64,000 nucleotides of DNA, taken from Sphingomonadaceae bacterium OTU29LAMAA1 (GTDB taxonomy: Bacteria; Pseudomonadota; Alphaproteobacteria; Sphingomonadales; Sphingomonadaceae). Position numbers and translations under genes: made by a program. The notes beneath the pieces were generated by a model. That model saw only the letters and a program-made list of their open reading frames with translations. It did no database searches and was not told the DNA's origin. The stretch is taken from assembly GCA_024072375.1 (NCBI GenBank), contig CP099617.1, positions 2,859,001 through 2,923,000 on the forward strand, given 5' to 3'. The number at the start of each line of letters is the position of its first letter. Within the stretch, counting starts at the first letter, position 1. Of the stretch, positions 1-9,208 are shown in pieces.

Positions 1-1
1 C

Positions 2-3000
2 CGGAGTTCCGAATGGTTCGACGACGTCGAGCAGAAAGCTTTGGACGAATTAGCCGCCGCGATGAGCGCGGCGCGGACCGATCCCGAGCCGATCTCCGTG
101 TTCAACGCCACCTTCGCCCCGCTGGACGGCACTCGCGTACGCCTGCTGGCGCAAGACCGCGGCGGCGATGACGCCATCGCCTTGCTTACAGAAAGCGAGG
201 CGATCGCCGACATCGTGACGCCCCTCGACGCGATCCTCTATCTCGACACCTATCTCGAGTTCGAAGGCACGCCCGACCTCGCGGCGCGGTTCTCGTCACG
301 CGGCGGGCTGCTCGACACCTCGGTCCGCCGCCGCCTGGCCGAGCAGGGCGGCGACACGCGTCGGTCGCAGCTGGACCTCAGCACGGGTGTCAGGGCCGCC
401 CGGTTCCTCGCCTTTGCCACGATCGTCGCGCAGACGATGGACATCGCCGTGGGGGCGGCGAGGAAGGACTGCGTCGATCCCCAGGAACTGCTGGCGGGCG
501 GACACGCTGCTCTGTCGCCGGACGGCATCCGTCAGCTGCTGGCCTGTCCATTGTTCGTCCCGGCCGGGCAGGCAAGGGTCCGCTTCTATCGTCGCGAAGC
601 CCGGGACCTGCTGGCAGCGCAGTGGCTGCGCGACCGCATCGACGAGGGCGCGTCGGCGCTGTCGATCACGGATCGCTTCATCAAGAGCGCCTTCGGCGAA
701 CCGCGAGTGCCGATCGTCTACGGCAGCATGCTCGCCTGGCTCGCCTCCTATGATCCGACCACGCTCCGCAGGATGATCAACGCGGCGCCGCATTGGATCA
801 TCGAGGGCGGCGATCCGAGAAGCCTGGCGCTGGAGGACCGGGTGGCGGCGCTGGAGCAGCACTTACGACTGGGTCCGGGACGCTTCCACGGCGAGTTCAT
901 GTTCGAGGTCGGCGAGCTGCGCCGGTTCGCGCGACCCGAACTCGAAGACGCCATCGTCGGGCATCTCGCGGTCCCGCCCGCTGGCGACCTGTTCGACCAT
1001 CTCATGCAGATGGTCGAGGCGGGCCGCTACGCGTCCGCGGTACCGAAGTTGGTGTCGATGCTCTGTGACTTCTCGCGTAGTTCGGGCGATCGGATGTTCG
1101 CGATGCGGGCACTGCTCGCCTGCGGCGGGAGCGACGACCTTCGCGCTTTGGCCAAGCACTTCATCTCCACCGGCGGCCCCACCGTCTCGAGTGACGAGGC
1201 ATTCGGCAGGAGCCGCAACGATCACTTCCTGCTCGATCTGGTCACCGCCGCCTATCCGAACGCGATCGGCGTCGCCGACGCGCTAACGCTACTGAGCCAG
1301 ATCCATGGCAAGGATTACAGCCACGAAGCGAAGTCAGTCGCCCGCTGGCTGGCCACAAGCGCGCCATCGGCCGACCTCGCGGACTGGCTGGTCGGCCTAG
1401 ACCGGCTCTGCTTCGATGTGCCCGATCCGGACTATAGTCCATTCGGGCACGCCATCCCGAAGATGCACCGTCGGGCGACTGTCCTGCTGCGCGGGCTGCT
1501 CGAGATCACCGCCCGCTATCTCGCGGAGACTTCCCAGTTCGACATGGAGCGCGATCTGCTCATCTACGATCGCGTCCGCCACGCGAACAAACTGGGTGCG
1601 TCGTTCTCGATGTCGCGCCGCGGTTCGCCCGTTCCGGCGGCGTTGACCTCGAACGCCGAATTCCGCCACGCGCTCTATGAACGGCTGGCGACCAAAGAGA
1701 GGCGTAAGCATAGCGCCTTTGCCTATATCGAGCACATCGACTGGTCGGTCTACCGCGCGGGCGTGGACCGGGCGGACCTGCGATGGTTCCTGGAACGCTA
1801 TGGTCAGAGCGACGGCGAGGAGCGACGCGACTACGCCCAGTCTGCCGTCTTCGTCGCCGATCGCTTCGCCAAGGCGGACCGGATCAAGGCACGGCTGACC
1901 ATCGCGTGGGTGGCGACGAAAGATGGCAAGCGCGACTGGTCCGTCGTCAGGCAGGTGACGACCGACCCGCTGCTAGCGCCGTGGCGCCGATACCGCGCAC
2001 GCCGATCCTGGAGGAGATACGATCCGGACGCAGGGGGCCGCGGGTTCTTTAACCGAATGTCGGCCGCGATGCGCCTTCGCCTGGACATATGGCTCGGCTG
2101 GGCATCGCTGCGCCGAGGCACCGCTTCCGCATTGCTCACCAGCCTCGTTCTGGGCGAGCGCTACGATCCGCCTTTCGAAGCCGATCTCGTCAGACGCTTC
2201 GGCGAGCGCCTGGGCGCGGTGCTGATCGACGGTGCGCGCGCATACGCGCGCACCTACCGGCCCGTCGATCGCGGGCGACGAGTCCTCGGAACCGACATTC
2301 TCGCGCAGGCAGGCTTCAAGTACGCATGGAACGCGGATCGGTCGATGCCCGGCGTCGACCCCACCGCGGCGATGCGGGCGGCGCTTCTATTCGCGACCGA
2401 CTGGCCGGAGTGGGCAACCGGGCTGGCGCTCGCAAACCCAGGAGCGTGGAAGGATCTGGTCACGCCGCTTCTGGCCGACGAGATCGCGTCGGCAACCCAC
2501 AGTGAAGCGGGATCATACAGCCGGTTCCTCTCCACCGTCTCTCACCTGGACGAGGAGATCAGGACGCCTCTATCCGCACCGCTGTTCGCCGCCATCGCGT
2601 CATTGCGTGTGATAGATGGCATCGACATCGAGCGGATCGTCCGGATCCTGCGTGCCGACCCTAAGATCGAGGAGCTGCTCCCCGCCTTCGCGGCGCGGCA
2701 CGCGCGCGAGGCATGGCATGAGGATTCGGTCAAACGCGCACTGAACTGGCTACCCGTCTGGGCAGAGAAGGACGAAGGTGCTCTCCGCTCGCTGCTCTGC
2801 TGGATGGCGCTCGATGCGTCGATCGTCGCCGACGGACTCGGGATCTACTCTCGGCTGTTCGACAGGGAAACCAAGGCCGCTCCCGCCTCGCTCGAAATCC
2901 GCTACCGCTTTGCCGACCTGGCCTACTCCCATGTCGCACCCGGCGACGACCCTCCCATGAAGGAAGGCCCGCATTCGGTGGGCGAGCGCGACAATCTCCA

Positions 3001-3817
3001 GCATCTGCGCAGCAGCATCGGCGAACTGCTGAGCGCCGACTTCGACACCGCTGAGCGCGATGCACTGGAGCGACTGCTCGAGGCGCATGTCGTCCCGGAA
3101 TCGTCCGAATGGGCCGATCGCTGGCGCCACCGTTACGGTCAGCAGGCGGTGAAGCCGCGCCCCTGGACGCACGCCACGATAATCGGAATGGGTGGCGATC
3201 TCGCCGAAGCCCCAGCATCCGGCGACGAGCTCCTCGCCCGAATCAGCGCGATGGTCGCCGACCTGGAGCAAGAACTCGCGACCGCGGAGTTCGATCGCCG
3301 GGGTCTGTTCCCGACCACCATCCTCGAATCAGACTTCCGGGCCTGGCTGGGCCATGCGCTGGACAGCCGGCGGCGGACCTGGTTCTCGATCGTGCAGGAA
3401 GCCGAGACGTCCAGCGCGACCCGAACCGACCTCCGCGTAGAGCTGCGCAGCAATGGCAGCGCGATCGTCGTGATCGAGATCAAGCTGTTACACGGCTGGA
3501 AATATGAGGAGCTGCTCGACAAGTTCCGTTCGCAGCTGGTGGACCAGTATCTCCTCACGCCGCGCGTCAGGCACGGCATCTATCTGATCGTCGATCTCGG
3601 GAAGAAGGCGAAGGGCGCAATGCCGGACGGCTCCACGCCGACCTGCGAGGACATCGCCACGAGGCTCAACGCGACGTCTGCCGACATCGCGGCAAAGACC
3701 GGAGCGATCGTGAAGGCGCAGACCTTCCGGATCGCGCCCAGCAAACGCAATCGTCGTCGGGACCAGTCTCAGTCCACATCACCTAAGCAAGGCCCCATCG
3801 CCAAGCACGCAAGCTGA
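2..3817 (+). CDS. STAND/NACHT-like NTPase C-terminal part with C-terminal PD-(D/E)XK nuclease (5' end outside window)
   Basis: The frame is open to the left edge of the window, so the gene begins upstream; about 1,271 residues are visible. Near visible residues 190-210 there is a VRFYRREARDLLAAQWL stretch, the helix that in NACHT/STAND proteins follows the winged helix. The middle is long, alpha-helical and repeat-like, as in a sensor region. Near the C terminus a TDL...IEIK pattern (around 3430-3485) fits the D-(D/E)xK core of a restriction-like nuclease. The likely role, by inference, is anti-phage defence: a ligand-sensing ATPase that unleashes a nuclease. The NTPase motifs themselves must lie upstream and are not seen. 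It sits 391 bp before a Septu-like pair, which supports a defence setting. No close named family is recognised. Confidence 0.6.
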   Translation, partial: RSSEWFDDVEQKALDELAAAMSAARTDPEPISVFNATFAPLDGTRVRLLAQDRGGDDAIALLTESEAIADIVTPLDAILYLDTYLEFEGTPDLAARFSSRGGLLDTSVRRRLAEQGGDTRRSQLDLSTGVRAARFLAFATIVAQTMDIAVGAARKDCVDPQELLAGGHAALSPDGIRQLLACPLFVPAGQARVRFYRREARDLLAAQWLRDRIDEGASALSITDRFIKSAFGEPRVPIVYGSMLAWLASYDPTTLRRMINAAPHWIIEGGDPRSLALEDRVAALEQHLRLGPGRFHGEFMFEVGELRRFARPELEDAIVGHLAVPPAGDLFDHLMQMVEAGRYASAVPKLVSMLCDFSRSSGDRMFAMRALLACGGSDDLRALAKHFISTGGPTVSSDEAFGRSRNDHFLLDLVTAAYPNAIGVADALTLLSQIHGKDYSHEAKSVARWLATSAPSADLADWLVGLDRLCFDVPDPDYSPFGHAIPKMHRRATVLLRGLLEITARYLAETSQFDMERDLLIYDRVRHANKLGASFSMSRRGSPVPAALTSNAEFRHALYERLATKERRKHSAFAYIEHIDWSVYRAGVDRADLRWFLERYGQSDGEERRDYAQSAVFVADRFAKADRIKARLTIAWVATKDGKRDWSVVRQVTTDPLLAPWRRYRARRSWRRYDPDAGGRGFFNRMSAAMRLRLDIWLGWASLRRGTASALLTSLVLGERYDPPFEADLVRRFGERLGAVLIDGARAYARTYRPVDRGRRVLGTDILAQAGFKYAWNADRSMPGVDPTAAMRAALLFATDWPEWATGLALANPGAWKDLVTPLLADEIASATHSEAGSYSRFLSTVSHLDEEIRTPLSAPLFAAIASLRVIDGIDIERIVRILRADPKIEELLPAFAARHAREAWHEDSVKRALNWLPVWAEKDEGALRSLLCWMALDASIVADGLGIYSRLFDRETKAAPASLEIRYRFADLAYSHVAPGDDPPMKEGPHSVGERDNLQHLRSSIGELLSADFDTAERDALERLLEAHVVPESSEWADRWRHRYGQQAVKPRPWTHATIIGMGGDLAEAPASGDELLARISAMVADLEQELATAEFDRRGLFPTTILESDFRAWLGHALDSRRRTWFSIVQEAETSSATRTDLRVELRSNGSAIVVIEIKLLHGWKYEELLDKFRSQLVDQYLLTPRVRHGIYLIVDLGKKAKGAMPDGSTPTCEDIATRLNATSADIAAKTGAIVKAQTFRIAPSKRNRRRDQSQSTSPKQGPIAKHAS

Positions 3818-4208
3818 ACTAACGCCCCAAGTCGGTTGGCCTGTAAGGAGCCTGAGTATCGGCTTTTGGGTTTTCGCGGCTTCGGGCTACGGGCAGAACA
3901 TAGGTCCGCTTTCCTGAGATCGACAGCCGAAACCCGCCTGTCGGCAAGCGGCCCACTTTCAGCCGTTCGCGAAGCCCGACGCTACAATAGCAGCTACTGG
4001 GCGGGTTGCGGCTTGGCAGCTTCCGGGCGCCAGATCGGACGTAGCGGACGTGGAATCGAAACGCTGATCGAGCGGTTAGGCGCACATCTAGCCGACGCCA
4101 CGGCGCTCGCCCTCCATACGAGGCGTGGCGCCCGCCAGTGCTTCAGGCTATTCCAGCACGACAGCGAAACAGATTCGCTCTTTCGCAAGACCCGAAAGCG
4201 CAACGAGC
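3818..4208. other. Intergenic region before the Septu-like pair
   Basis: 391 bases without a convincing gene. A frame open through this stretch into the ATPase gene has no family resemblance. No reverse transcriptase or retron-like stem is evident, which argues against a retron version of the next system. It may hold the promoter of the ATPase/HNH pair, but no clear -35/-10 was found. Confidence 0.5.
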
Positions 4209-5576
4209 ATGAGACTGCAAAGCCAACCCGTCTATTTCACGCGCTTGGAGCTCGAGAACATCCGCTCGTTCGGCGCGCGTCAGTCTCTCGACTTGCTCGA
4301 CGACAAAGGCCGCCCTGCGCAATGGACCTTGATCCTCGGCGACAATGGCGTCGGCAAGACGACGTTGCTGCAATGCCTCGCCCGCATGCGCCCAACCGTC
4401 AACGAAGCGCCCGATGAGGACGATGGCGCGGTCCCCAATCCGGTCGAACCGGAACTGGTGCGCGAGGAGGATAATGCGATCCTCAAGGCCTATGCCCGCT
4501 CGGGCACCGACCGGACCGCTTCGCTCCGCGCCGAGCTGATCGCCGGGGCGACCTTTGACGGCTCGGGGCGCCGCAAGCGCCGCGAGATCTTCACCTCGGT
4601 CGAGATCACTCGCTCCAAAGGCCGCATCAAGGACGTCATTCCCGACGCCGGATTTCCCGGCAAGCCCGTCGAGCCGCTGGTCCTGGCCTATGGCGCGGGG
4701 CGTCATATGGGCCGCGCCAATCTCGAACGCTCAACAGGAGGCGAAGGCACCGACTCGCTGTTCAATGCCGCCGCTGAATTGTTCGATCCCGAAGAGACGC
4801 TGTCGCGGCTCGATTATCTCCGGCTCAAGAACCGCGAGCATGCCAAGGCCAAGCTCGCCAGCCTCAAGACGCTCCTCGTCGAAATCCTGCCCTATCTCGA
4901 AAGCCCCGACGATATCGATATCCGTGGGCCGCGGTTGCCCGGAGACGATGATGAGGAAGGCGGGGTGTGGATCAAGACCCCGTTCGGCGTCGTGCCGATC
5001 AGCCGGATGAGCCTTGGCTATCAGACCGTCATGGCCTGGACCGCCGATATCGCCTGGCGGTTGCTCAACCATTATCCCGATTGCCCGAACCCGCTGCTCG
5101 AGCCGGCGATCGTCATCGTCGACGAAATCGATTTGCATCTCCACCCGCAATGGCAGCGCTCGATCCGCCGCCACCTCACCGCGCATTTTCCCGCCGTCCA
5201 GTTCATCGCGACGGCACATAGCCCGCTGATGGCGCAGGACGCGCTCGAAACCAATTTGGCGGTGCTGCACGACAATGACGGCGAAGCCACGATCGTCAGC
5301 GATCCGGCGGTCGTCAAGAATTGGCGGCTCGACCAGATCCTGACCAGCGAGCTGTTCGGCCTGGAGTCGGCGCGTCCTCTCTCGGTCGAGCAGGCGATCG
5401 AGCGGCGCAACGCCTTGGCGATCAAGTCGCGGCTGAGCGAAGACGAACGCGCCGAGCTGAGCCGGCTCAACGCCTTCGTCCACCAATTGCCCACCGCCGA
5501 GCGCGAACAGGATCAGCGGGCGATGGACATCTTGAGACGTGCCGCGGCAGCGATCGGCCAGTCCGGCGCGCAATGA
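4209..5576 (+). CDS. AAA/ABC-type ATPase, Septu PtuA-like
   Basis: A 455-residue ATPase of the RecF/OLD/AAA_21 type. Walker A is GDNGVGKT (about residues 44-51), an ABC-signature-like SLGYQ lies near 267, Walker B is VIVDEID (about 301-307), and the switch His is in TAHSPL (about 335). The start is placed at the ATG before RLQSQPVYF because the family fold (FTRLELENIRSFG) begins there; upstream codons have no resemblance. The stop overlaps the start of the HNH gene (ATGA), so the two are translationally coupled. In Septu, a PtuA ATPase complexes with a PtuB HNH nuclease and acts on phage or nucleic acid; that role is inferred here. Other ATPase-HNH pairs (for example the retron-linked ones) are the alternative. 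Confidence 0.75.
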   Translation: MRLQSQPVYFTRLELENIRSFGARQSLDLLDDKGRPAQWTLILGDNGVGKTTLLQCLARMRPTVNEAPDEDDGAVPNPVEPELVREEDNAILKAYARSGTDRTASLRAELIAGATFDGSGRRKRREIFTSVEITRSKGRIKDVIPDAGFPGKPVEPLVLAYGAGRHMGRANLERSTGGEGTDSLFNAAAELFDPEETLSRLDYLRLKNREHAKAKLASLKTLLVEILPYLESPDDIDIRGPRLPGDDDEEGGVWIKTPFGVVPISRMSLGYQTVMAWTADIAWRLLNHYPDCPNPLLEPAIVIVDEIDLHLHPQWQRSIRRHLTAHFPAVQFIATAHSPLMAQDALETNLAVLHDNDGEATIVSDPAVVKNWRLDQILTSELFGLESARPLSVEQAIERRNALAIKSRLSEDERAELSRLNAFVHQLPTAEREQDQRAMDILRRAAAAIGQSGAQ

Positions 5577-6337
5577 TCCGCGTCGTCAAGCCGGATGCGC
5601 CGGCCAAGCTTCTCGAAGGGGTCCAGCCGACCGCGGCCGATTGCCTGCTCTATGACGGCGACGCCGCCGCCTTTGATGCCGGCACCGCCAATTTCGAAAT
5701 CAGCTCGGCAATCTATGGCCATGCCCAGGTCAAGGACGTGCTGCGCGCCGCCCAGCACAGCAAATGCTGCTTTTGCGAGGGCATGTTCGAGGCCAATGCC
5801 GCCGCCGATGTCGAGCATTTCCGGCCCAAGAAATACGCGCAGCAAGGCCGGCGCCACGCCAGGCTCTATCCCGGCTATTATTGGCTCAGCTATGTGTGGA
5901 GCAACCTCTATTATAGCTGTCAGGTCTGCAACCGCAGCCACAAGAAGAACTTTTTCCCGCTTGGCGACCCGGCGACGCGCGCGCGCAACCATCACGGCGA
6001 TGTCGCTGCCGAAGCGCCGCTGATCCTCGATCCCGGCGGTCCGCTCGATCCGCGCGAACATATCCGCTTCAAGGACGAAGTAGCGGTCGGTGCGACGCCC
6101 CAAGGCAAGGCGACCGTAGACTATGTCGGGCTCAATCGCTTGCCATTGACCGAGGCGCGCTTGGAACGGTTTCAAATTCTCGATCTGATGCGCAGCGCCG
6201 CGGCAATCCCTGAGGAAGGCGCTACGCCCGAGACGCTTCAGACCATCGCCGACGCTCGAGCCTTCCTGGCCGAAGCAGTGCTGCCGACCTCGAAGTTCAG
6301 CGCGATGGCCGAGGACATGCTGGCAGGCGCCGCATAG
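5573..6337 (+). CDS. HNH endonuclease, Septu PtuB-like
   Basis: A 254-residue HNH protein. The Cys pair KCCFCEG (65-68), VEHFRPK (His82) and a second CQVCNRSHKKNFF (116-126) make a zinc-stabilised HNH fold of the kind found in PtuB and TIGR02646-type proteins. The ATG overlaps the ATPase stop by 4 bases, which fixes the start against a longer upstream frame. It is the likely effector nuclease of the pair, with the ATPase as regulator or partner. Its last 41 bases overlap the end of the convergent HExxH gene on the other strand. Confidence 0.75.
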   Translation: MIRVVKPDAPAKLLEGVQPTAADCLLYDGDAAAFDAGTANFEISSAIYGHAQVKDVLRAAQHSKCCFCEGMFEANAAADVEHFRPKKYAQQGRRHARLYPGYYWLSYVWSNLYYSCQVCNRSHKKNFFPLGDPATRARNHHGDVAAEAPLILDPGGPLDPREHIRFKDEVAVGATPQGKATVDYVGLNRLPLTEARLERFQILDLMRSAAAIPEEGATPETLQTIADARAFLAEAVLPTSKFSAMAEDMLAGAA

Positions 6338-7283
6338 CCTGGGCTGCCTGGGCAACGCGGACACCGGCGAGCCAGTCGAATACCAGGCGCTTGCCGGGCG
6401 CGGTAAGCGCGGGAGATGCCGCCAGATCGCTGAGGCGTTCGACTTCCTGCCCGATCTCGCTGCGCCGCCGCGCAGCGTAGTGGGCAATGTCCCTATCGTG
6501 CGGGTGGTTGGCGCTAAGCGCGCCCAGCCAGTCGAAAATCACTCGGAAGACGAATAGTCCGTGGACCAGTCCGCCGATCGGGCGCTCCGTGTCTTGCCAG
6601 GGCGAATAGCCCGTCGCGGCGCGCTCGCCTGGCTGGGGCTGGCGCACCAATGGCTCGTGCGCCTCGACCAGGCTGAGCTGCAGATGCATTGCTTCGTGAA
6701 GGATCGATTCCGCCAGCCGCAGCGCCGCCGCTGGTTCCCCGTCCGGGATCGACACGAAGATCGAAAAGGGCAGCTCGGGGTCGGAATGGCTGCTGTCATA
6801 GCCGGGGCCGCGCGGCACCAGAGGGTGTGCGCGCTGCACCAGCGCCTCGACCGCTTCGCGCAGGCCGGGGCCGGCTGCCAGCAAGTCGAACGCATCGCCG
6901 AAAAGCGCCGCGGCGCCCTCACCAGGGAGGGCCTTGGTCAAAGTGAGTCCAAGCGCTGCATAGCGCTCGCGCGCGCGGCCACGTAGGATTTCGAAGCGCG
7001 CATGCGGCAGACCGGGGATCGGGGCGGTACGCGCGTTTGCGGCAGCAACGGCGTTTAGTGCTGCAACGGAGCTGGTTTGCAGCGTCGCGGCGGCGCCGAT
7101 GTTTAGAGCTGCCGCCGGGTCGCCTTGCTGGCCTGCCGCGCTGTCGAGGCCGAGCCACGCGGCACTGCCATAGTCTGCAGCACGATACGTGGCATGCGCC
7201 TGCGCGAACGCGGCCACCAATTCCTTCGCTAGGCCGGGCTGCCATGCCCGGCCGGGGTCAGGGTTACGGGACGTCGGTGGCAT
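6297..7283 (-). CDS. HExxH-motif protein, likely aKG-HExxH-type peptide beta-hydroxylase of the RiPP cluster
   Basis: A 328-residue protein with HEAMH at about residues 196-200, within an otherwise helical domain. Standalone HExxH proteins of this kind, or the C-terminal domain of FxsB-type maturases, accompany cyclophane-forming radical SAM enzymes and are thought to hydroxylate the peptide. The ATG overlaps the end of the 2OG oxygenase gene by 20 bases, so it is the last gene of a five-gene operon. The start (MPPTSRNPD) was chosen because upstream codons are only the shadow of the oxygenase gene. The 3' end overlaps the convergent HNH gene. Direct activity is inference. Confidence 0.7.
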   Translation of the reverse strand: MPPTSRNPDPGRAWQPGLAKELVAAFAQAHATYRAADYGSAAWLGLDSAAGQQGDPAAALNIGAAATLQTSSVAALNAVAAANARTAPIPGLPHARFEILRGRARERYAALGLTLTKALPGEGAAALFGDAFDLLAAGPGLREAVEALVQRAHPLVPRGPGYDSSHSDPELPFSIFVSIPDGEPAAALRLAESILHEAMHLQLSLVEAHEPLVRQPQPGERAATGYSPWQDTERPIGGLVHGLFVFRVIFDWLGALSANHPHDRDIAHYAARRRSEIGQEVERLSDLAASPALTAPGKRLVFDWLAGVRVAQAAQAMRRLPACPRPSR

Positions 7284-7866
7284 GGAATGAATAGACCAGC
7301 GTGTAGCGTTCGCCGCCGTGCATGCGCGAAACCGCATGGTGCGAGTGGGGGCCGATCTCGAAGCCGATCCCGGTGCCGCTGACCGGGCGCAGCACCCTGT
7401 GGACATCGGCCGCGTCGAAGCTGTTGAACAGCATGAAGAAGCCGCCATCCGCATCGTCGAGCCCGCGATTGAGCTGGACGGTCAGGCGGTGCGTTTCGCC
7501 GCCATCGAGAAAATCATTGTGAATGGCGATGCGCTGCCCCGCGACGAGCTTGTGCGCGACCAGCTCGACCCTCGGGCCCAGATGCTTGCCGAAATGGTCG
7601 CCGATCGCGAGGCGCAGCGCGCCGAGCGCCTCGGCCGACACCAAAGCCACGGCGATGCCTGGGGGAGGCGCATCGAACAGGCTGAACTCATATTGTTCGT
7701 AGAAATCATGCTCGACGAGACGCCAGGGCGCATCGCTTTCGAACCAGTCGAGCAGGGCTGCTTCGACCCCAGGCTCGAGGCACCGTTCGGCGACGAAATA
7801 GGGAAAGGGCGTCTTCGCATGCCCGCTGATCGCGAGCGGCGCGGGTGCAGACGCGGCGCCGGTCAC
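7264..7866 (-). CDS. 2OG-Fe(II) oxygenase of the cyclophane RiPP cluster (YhhC-like)
   Basis: A 200-residue protein with the double-stranded beta-helix metal triad: His116 and Asp118 in AIHNDF, a distal His in HSHHAVS (176-177), and Arg187 in ERYTL placed to bind 2-oxoglutarate. It is probably a tailoring hydroxylase acting on the Arg- or Asn-rich core peptides encoded beside it. It starts 11 bases after the stop of the second precursor and overlaps the HExxH gene downstream, so it belongs to the same transcript. The name YhhC-like rests on remembered family architecture and should be confirmed. Confidence 0.75.
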   Translation of the reverse strand: MTGAASAPAPLAISGHAKTPFPYFVAERCLEPGVEAALLDWFESDAPWRLVEHDFYEQYEFSLFDAPPPGIAVALVSAEALGALRLAIGDHFGKHLGPRVELVAHKLVAGQRIAIHNDFLDGGETHRLTVQLNRGLDDADGGFFMLFNSFDAADVHRVLRPVSGTGIGFEIGPHSHHAVSRMHGGERYTLVYSFHATDVP

Positions 7867-7877
7867 TGCATCGCCCT

Positions 7878-8045
7878 TTAGCGGTTATGCCGGTGATAGG
7901 TCCGGTTATAGACCGTGGTCAGCGTCACCGGCGCCTCGTTGCGGACTTCCTCAACGAGGCGGCGCAGCGCCACGCTGTCGGCCAGCACCAGATCGAGCGG
8001 TGCGGGCGAGGCGTCGGCCAGGTCACGGGCGGGCGTATCTAACAT
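7878..8045 (-). CDS. RiPP precursor peptide 2 (YhhA-like), 55 aa, core YNRTYHRHNR
   Basis: A 55-residue peptide with an AAGGA ribosome site 6 bases before the ATG, starting 11 bases after the radical SAM stop. Its leader carries LDLVLADSVALRRLVEEV, closely matching the other precursor (LDLPVTSVALQRLVEEV). The C terminus YNRTYHRHNR parses as three aromatic/His-x-Arg tripeptides: YNR, YHR and HNR. In triceptide-type RiPPs such tripeptides are crosslinked from the ring to the beta carbon of the third residue. It ends exactly at the last HNR with no follower sequence. Confidence 0.85.
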   Translation of the reverse strand: MLDTPARDLADASPAPLDLVLADSVALRRLVEEVRNEAPVTLTTVYNRTYHRHNR

Positions 8046-8056
8046 GAAGGTCCTTT

Positions 8057-9208
8057 TCAGGCAGCTTGTGCCGCCATGCGCGCCAAGACGCCACGCATTT
8101 CGGCAATGAGGTGGCGCTGATCGGCGCAAAAGATCGTCGGATTGTCGAACCCGGCGACCGCACTCCAGCGATGCGCGACCATGCCGCCACCGCAAATGCC
8201 AAGATCGGGGCAGGCATGGCATTGATCGGCGAGCGTGCGCTGCTGGCGGTAATATTGGTCGAACGCCTCGCTTTCGAGAAAATCCTCGAGTGGATCGAGG
8301 ATCGACCATTGCCGCTCGAACCGGTCGGCTCCCGGATGCGCGACCTTGAGCGTATCGTTCTTGTCGATCCGCCCATCGGGTTCGATTACCAGGATCCCAT
8401 AGTCGGTGTTCCCGACGCCTTCCTTCTGGCTCTGGCCGCCCATCAGCAGCCGCATCATGTCGTCGAGAATGCGAATCCGAGGCGGCGCAGGGTCTGCGAG
8501 ATAGAGCGCGAGCAGCCTGCTGAGCCAGCCGCCATATTCGATCGAGCCAGGTCCGGCTTTGCCAAAGGGCAATTGGGACCAATTGCCGTCGCGGACGAGG
8601 AAGTCGAGACTGGGCGCACCGGTCGCTTTCAACGCGGCGTAGACCTGGGCCGGATCACTGGTCGGATCGATAACTGCGAGCACGCCTGCGAACAGCGGAA
8701 GCGCATCGCTTCGCGCGGTCAGCCGCGCGATCCCCGCCGCGACGCGCGCGTGCGAGCCGGCCTGGGCGTGATCGGTACGGAACCGGTCATGGACGCTGGC
8801 CGGGCCGTCGATGCTGATCGAAATGCCGACATCATAGGCGACCAGCACATCGATGATCGCATCGCTCAGTAGCACGCCATTGGTCTGAGCATGGATACCG
8901 CACGGATGCGGAAGCTCGGCGCGCAGCATGCCGCATAATGTGGCCAGGCGCTCAGGCCCCAGCATCAGCGGCTCGCCGCCATGCAGAACGACACTGAACG
9001 GGGTTTGCTGCCGGTGATATTGGGCGCCGAGACTAGCGGCGACCCGCGCGGCGATCTGCTCGGACATCAGCTTGGGCTGGCTGCGCCAGCTATCGTCGCC
9101 CATGTGATAGACATAGCAATAGCCGCAATCGAGATTGCAGCGGCTGGCTACTTTGAGAAGGACCGTGTCGACGGTCCTGAGTGATCCGCCGGTCGGCTGC
9201 GCCGTCAC
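8057..9208 (-). CDS. Cyclophane-forming radical SAM/SPASM peptide maturase (FxsB/YhhB-like)
   Basis: A 383-residue radical SAM enzyme. The CNLDCGYC motif (Cys24, 28, 31) binds the SAM-cleaving [4Fe-4S] cluster; LHGGEPL and SISIDGP are typical core strands. A C-terminal Cys-rich CHACPDLGICGGG with a later IFCADQ fits a SPASM/auxiliary cluster. It should install ring-to-beta-carbon crosslinks in the two flanking precursors. The GTG start overlaps the stop of precursor 1 (GTGA), so the leader peptide gene and enzyme are coupled. Length is close to standalone maturases; the HExxH domain fused in some FxsB proteins is here a separate gene. Confidence 0.85.
   Translation of the reverse strand: MTAQPTGGSLRTVDTVLLKVASRCNLDCGYCYVYHMGDDSWRSQPKLMSEQIAARVAASLGAQYHRQQTPFSVVLHGGEPLMLGPERLATLCGMLRAELPHPCGIHAQTNGVLLSDAIIDVLVAYDVGISISIDGPASVHDRFRTDHAQAGSHARVAAGIARLTARSDALPLFAGVLAVIDPTSDPAQVYAALKATGAPSLDFLVRDGNWSQLPFGKAGPGSIEYGGWLSRLLALYLADPAPPRIRILDDMMRLLMGGQSQKEGVGNTDYGILVIEPDGRIDKNDTLKVAHPGADRFERQWSILDPLEDFLESEAFDQYYRQQRTLADQCHACPDLGICGGGMVAHRWSAVAGFDNPTIFCADQRHLIAEMRGVLARMAAQAA

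Noticed and set aside
5513..6487. Minus-strand frame across the HNH gene
   Set aside because: Shadow frame; the HNH Cys/His motifs are on the plus strand.
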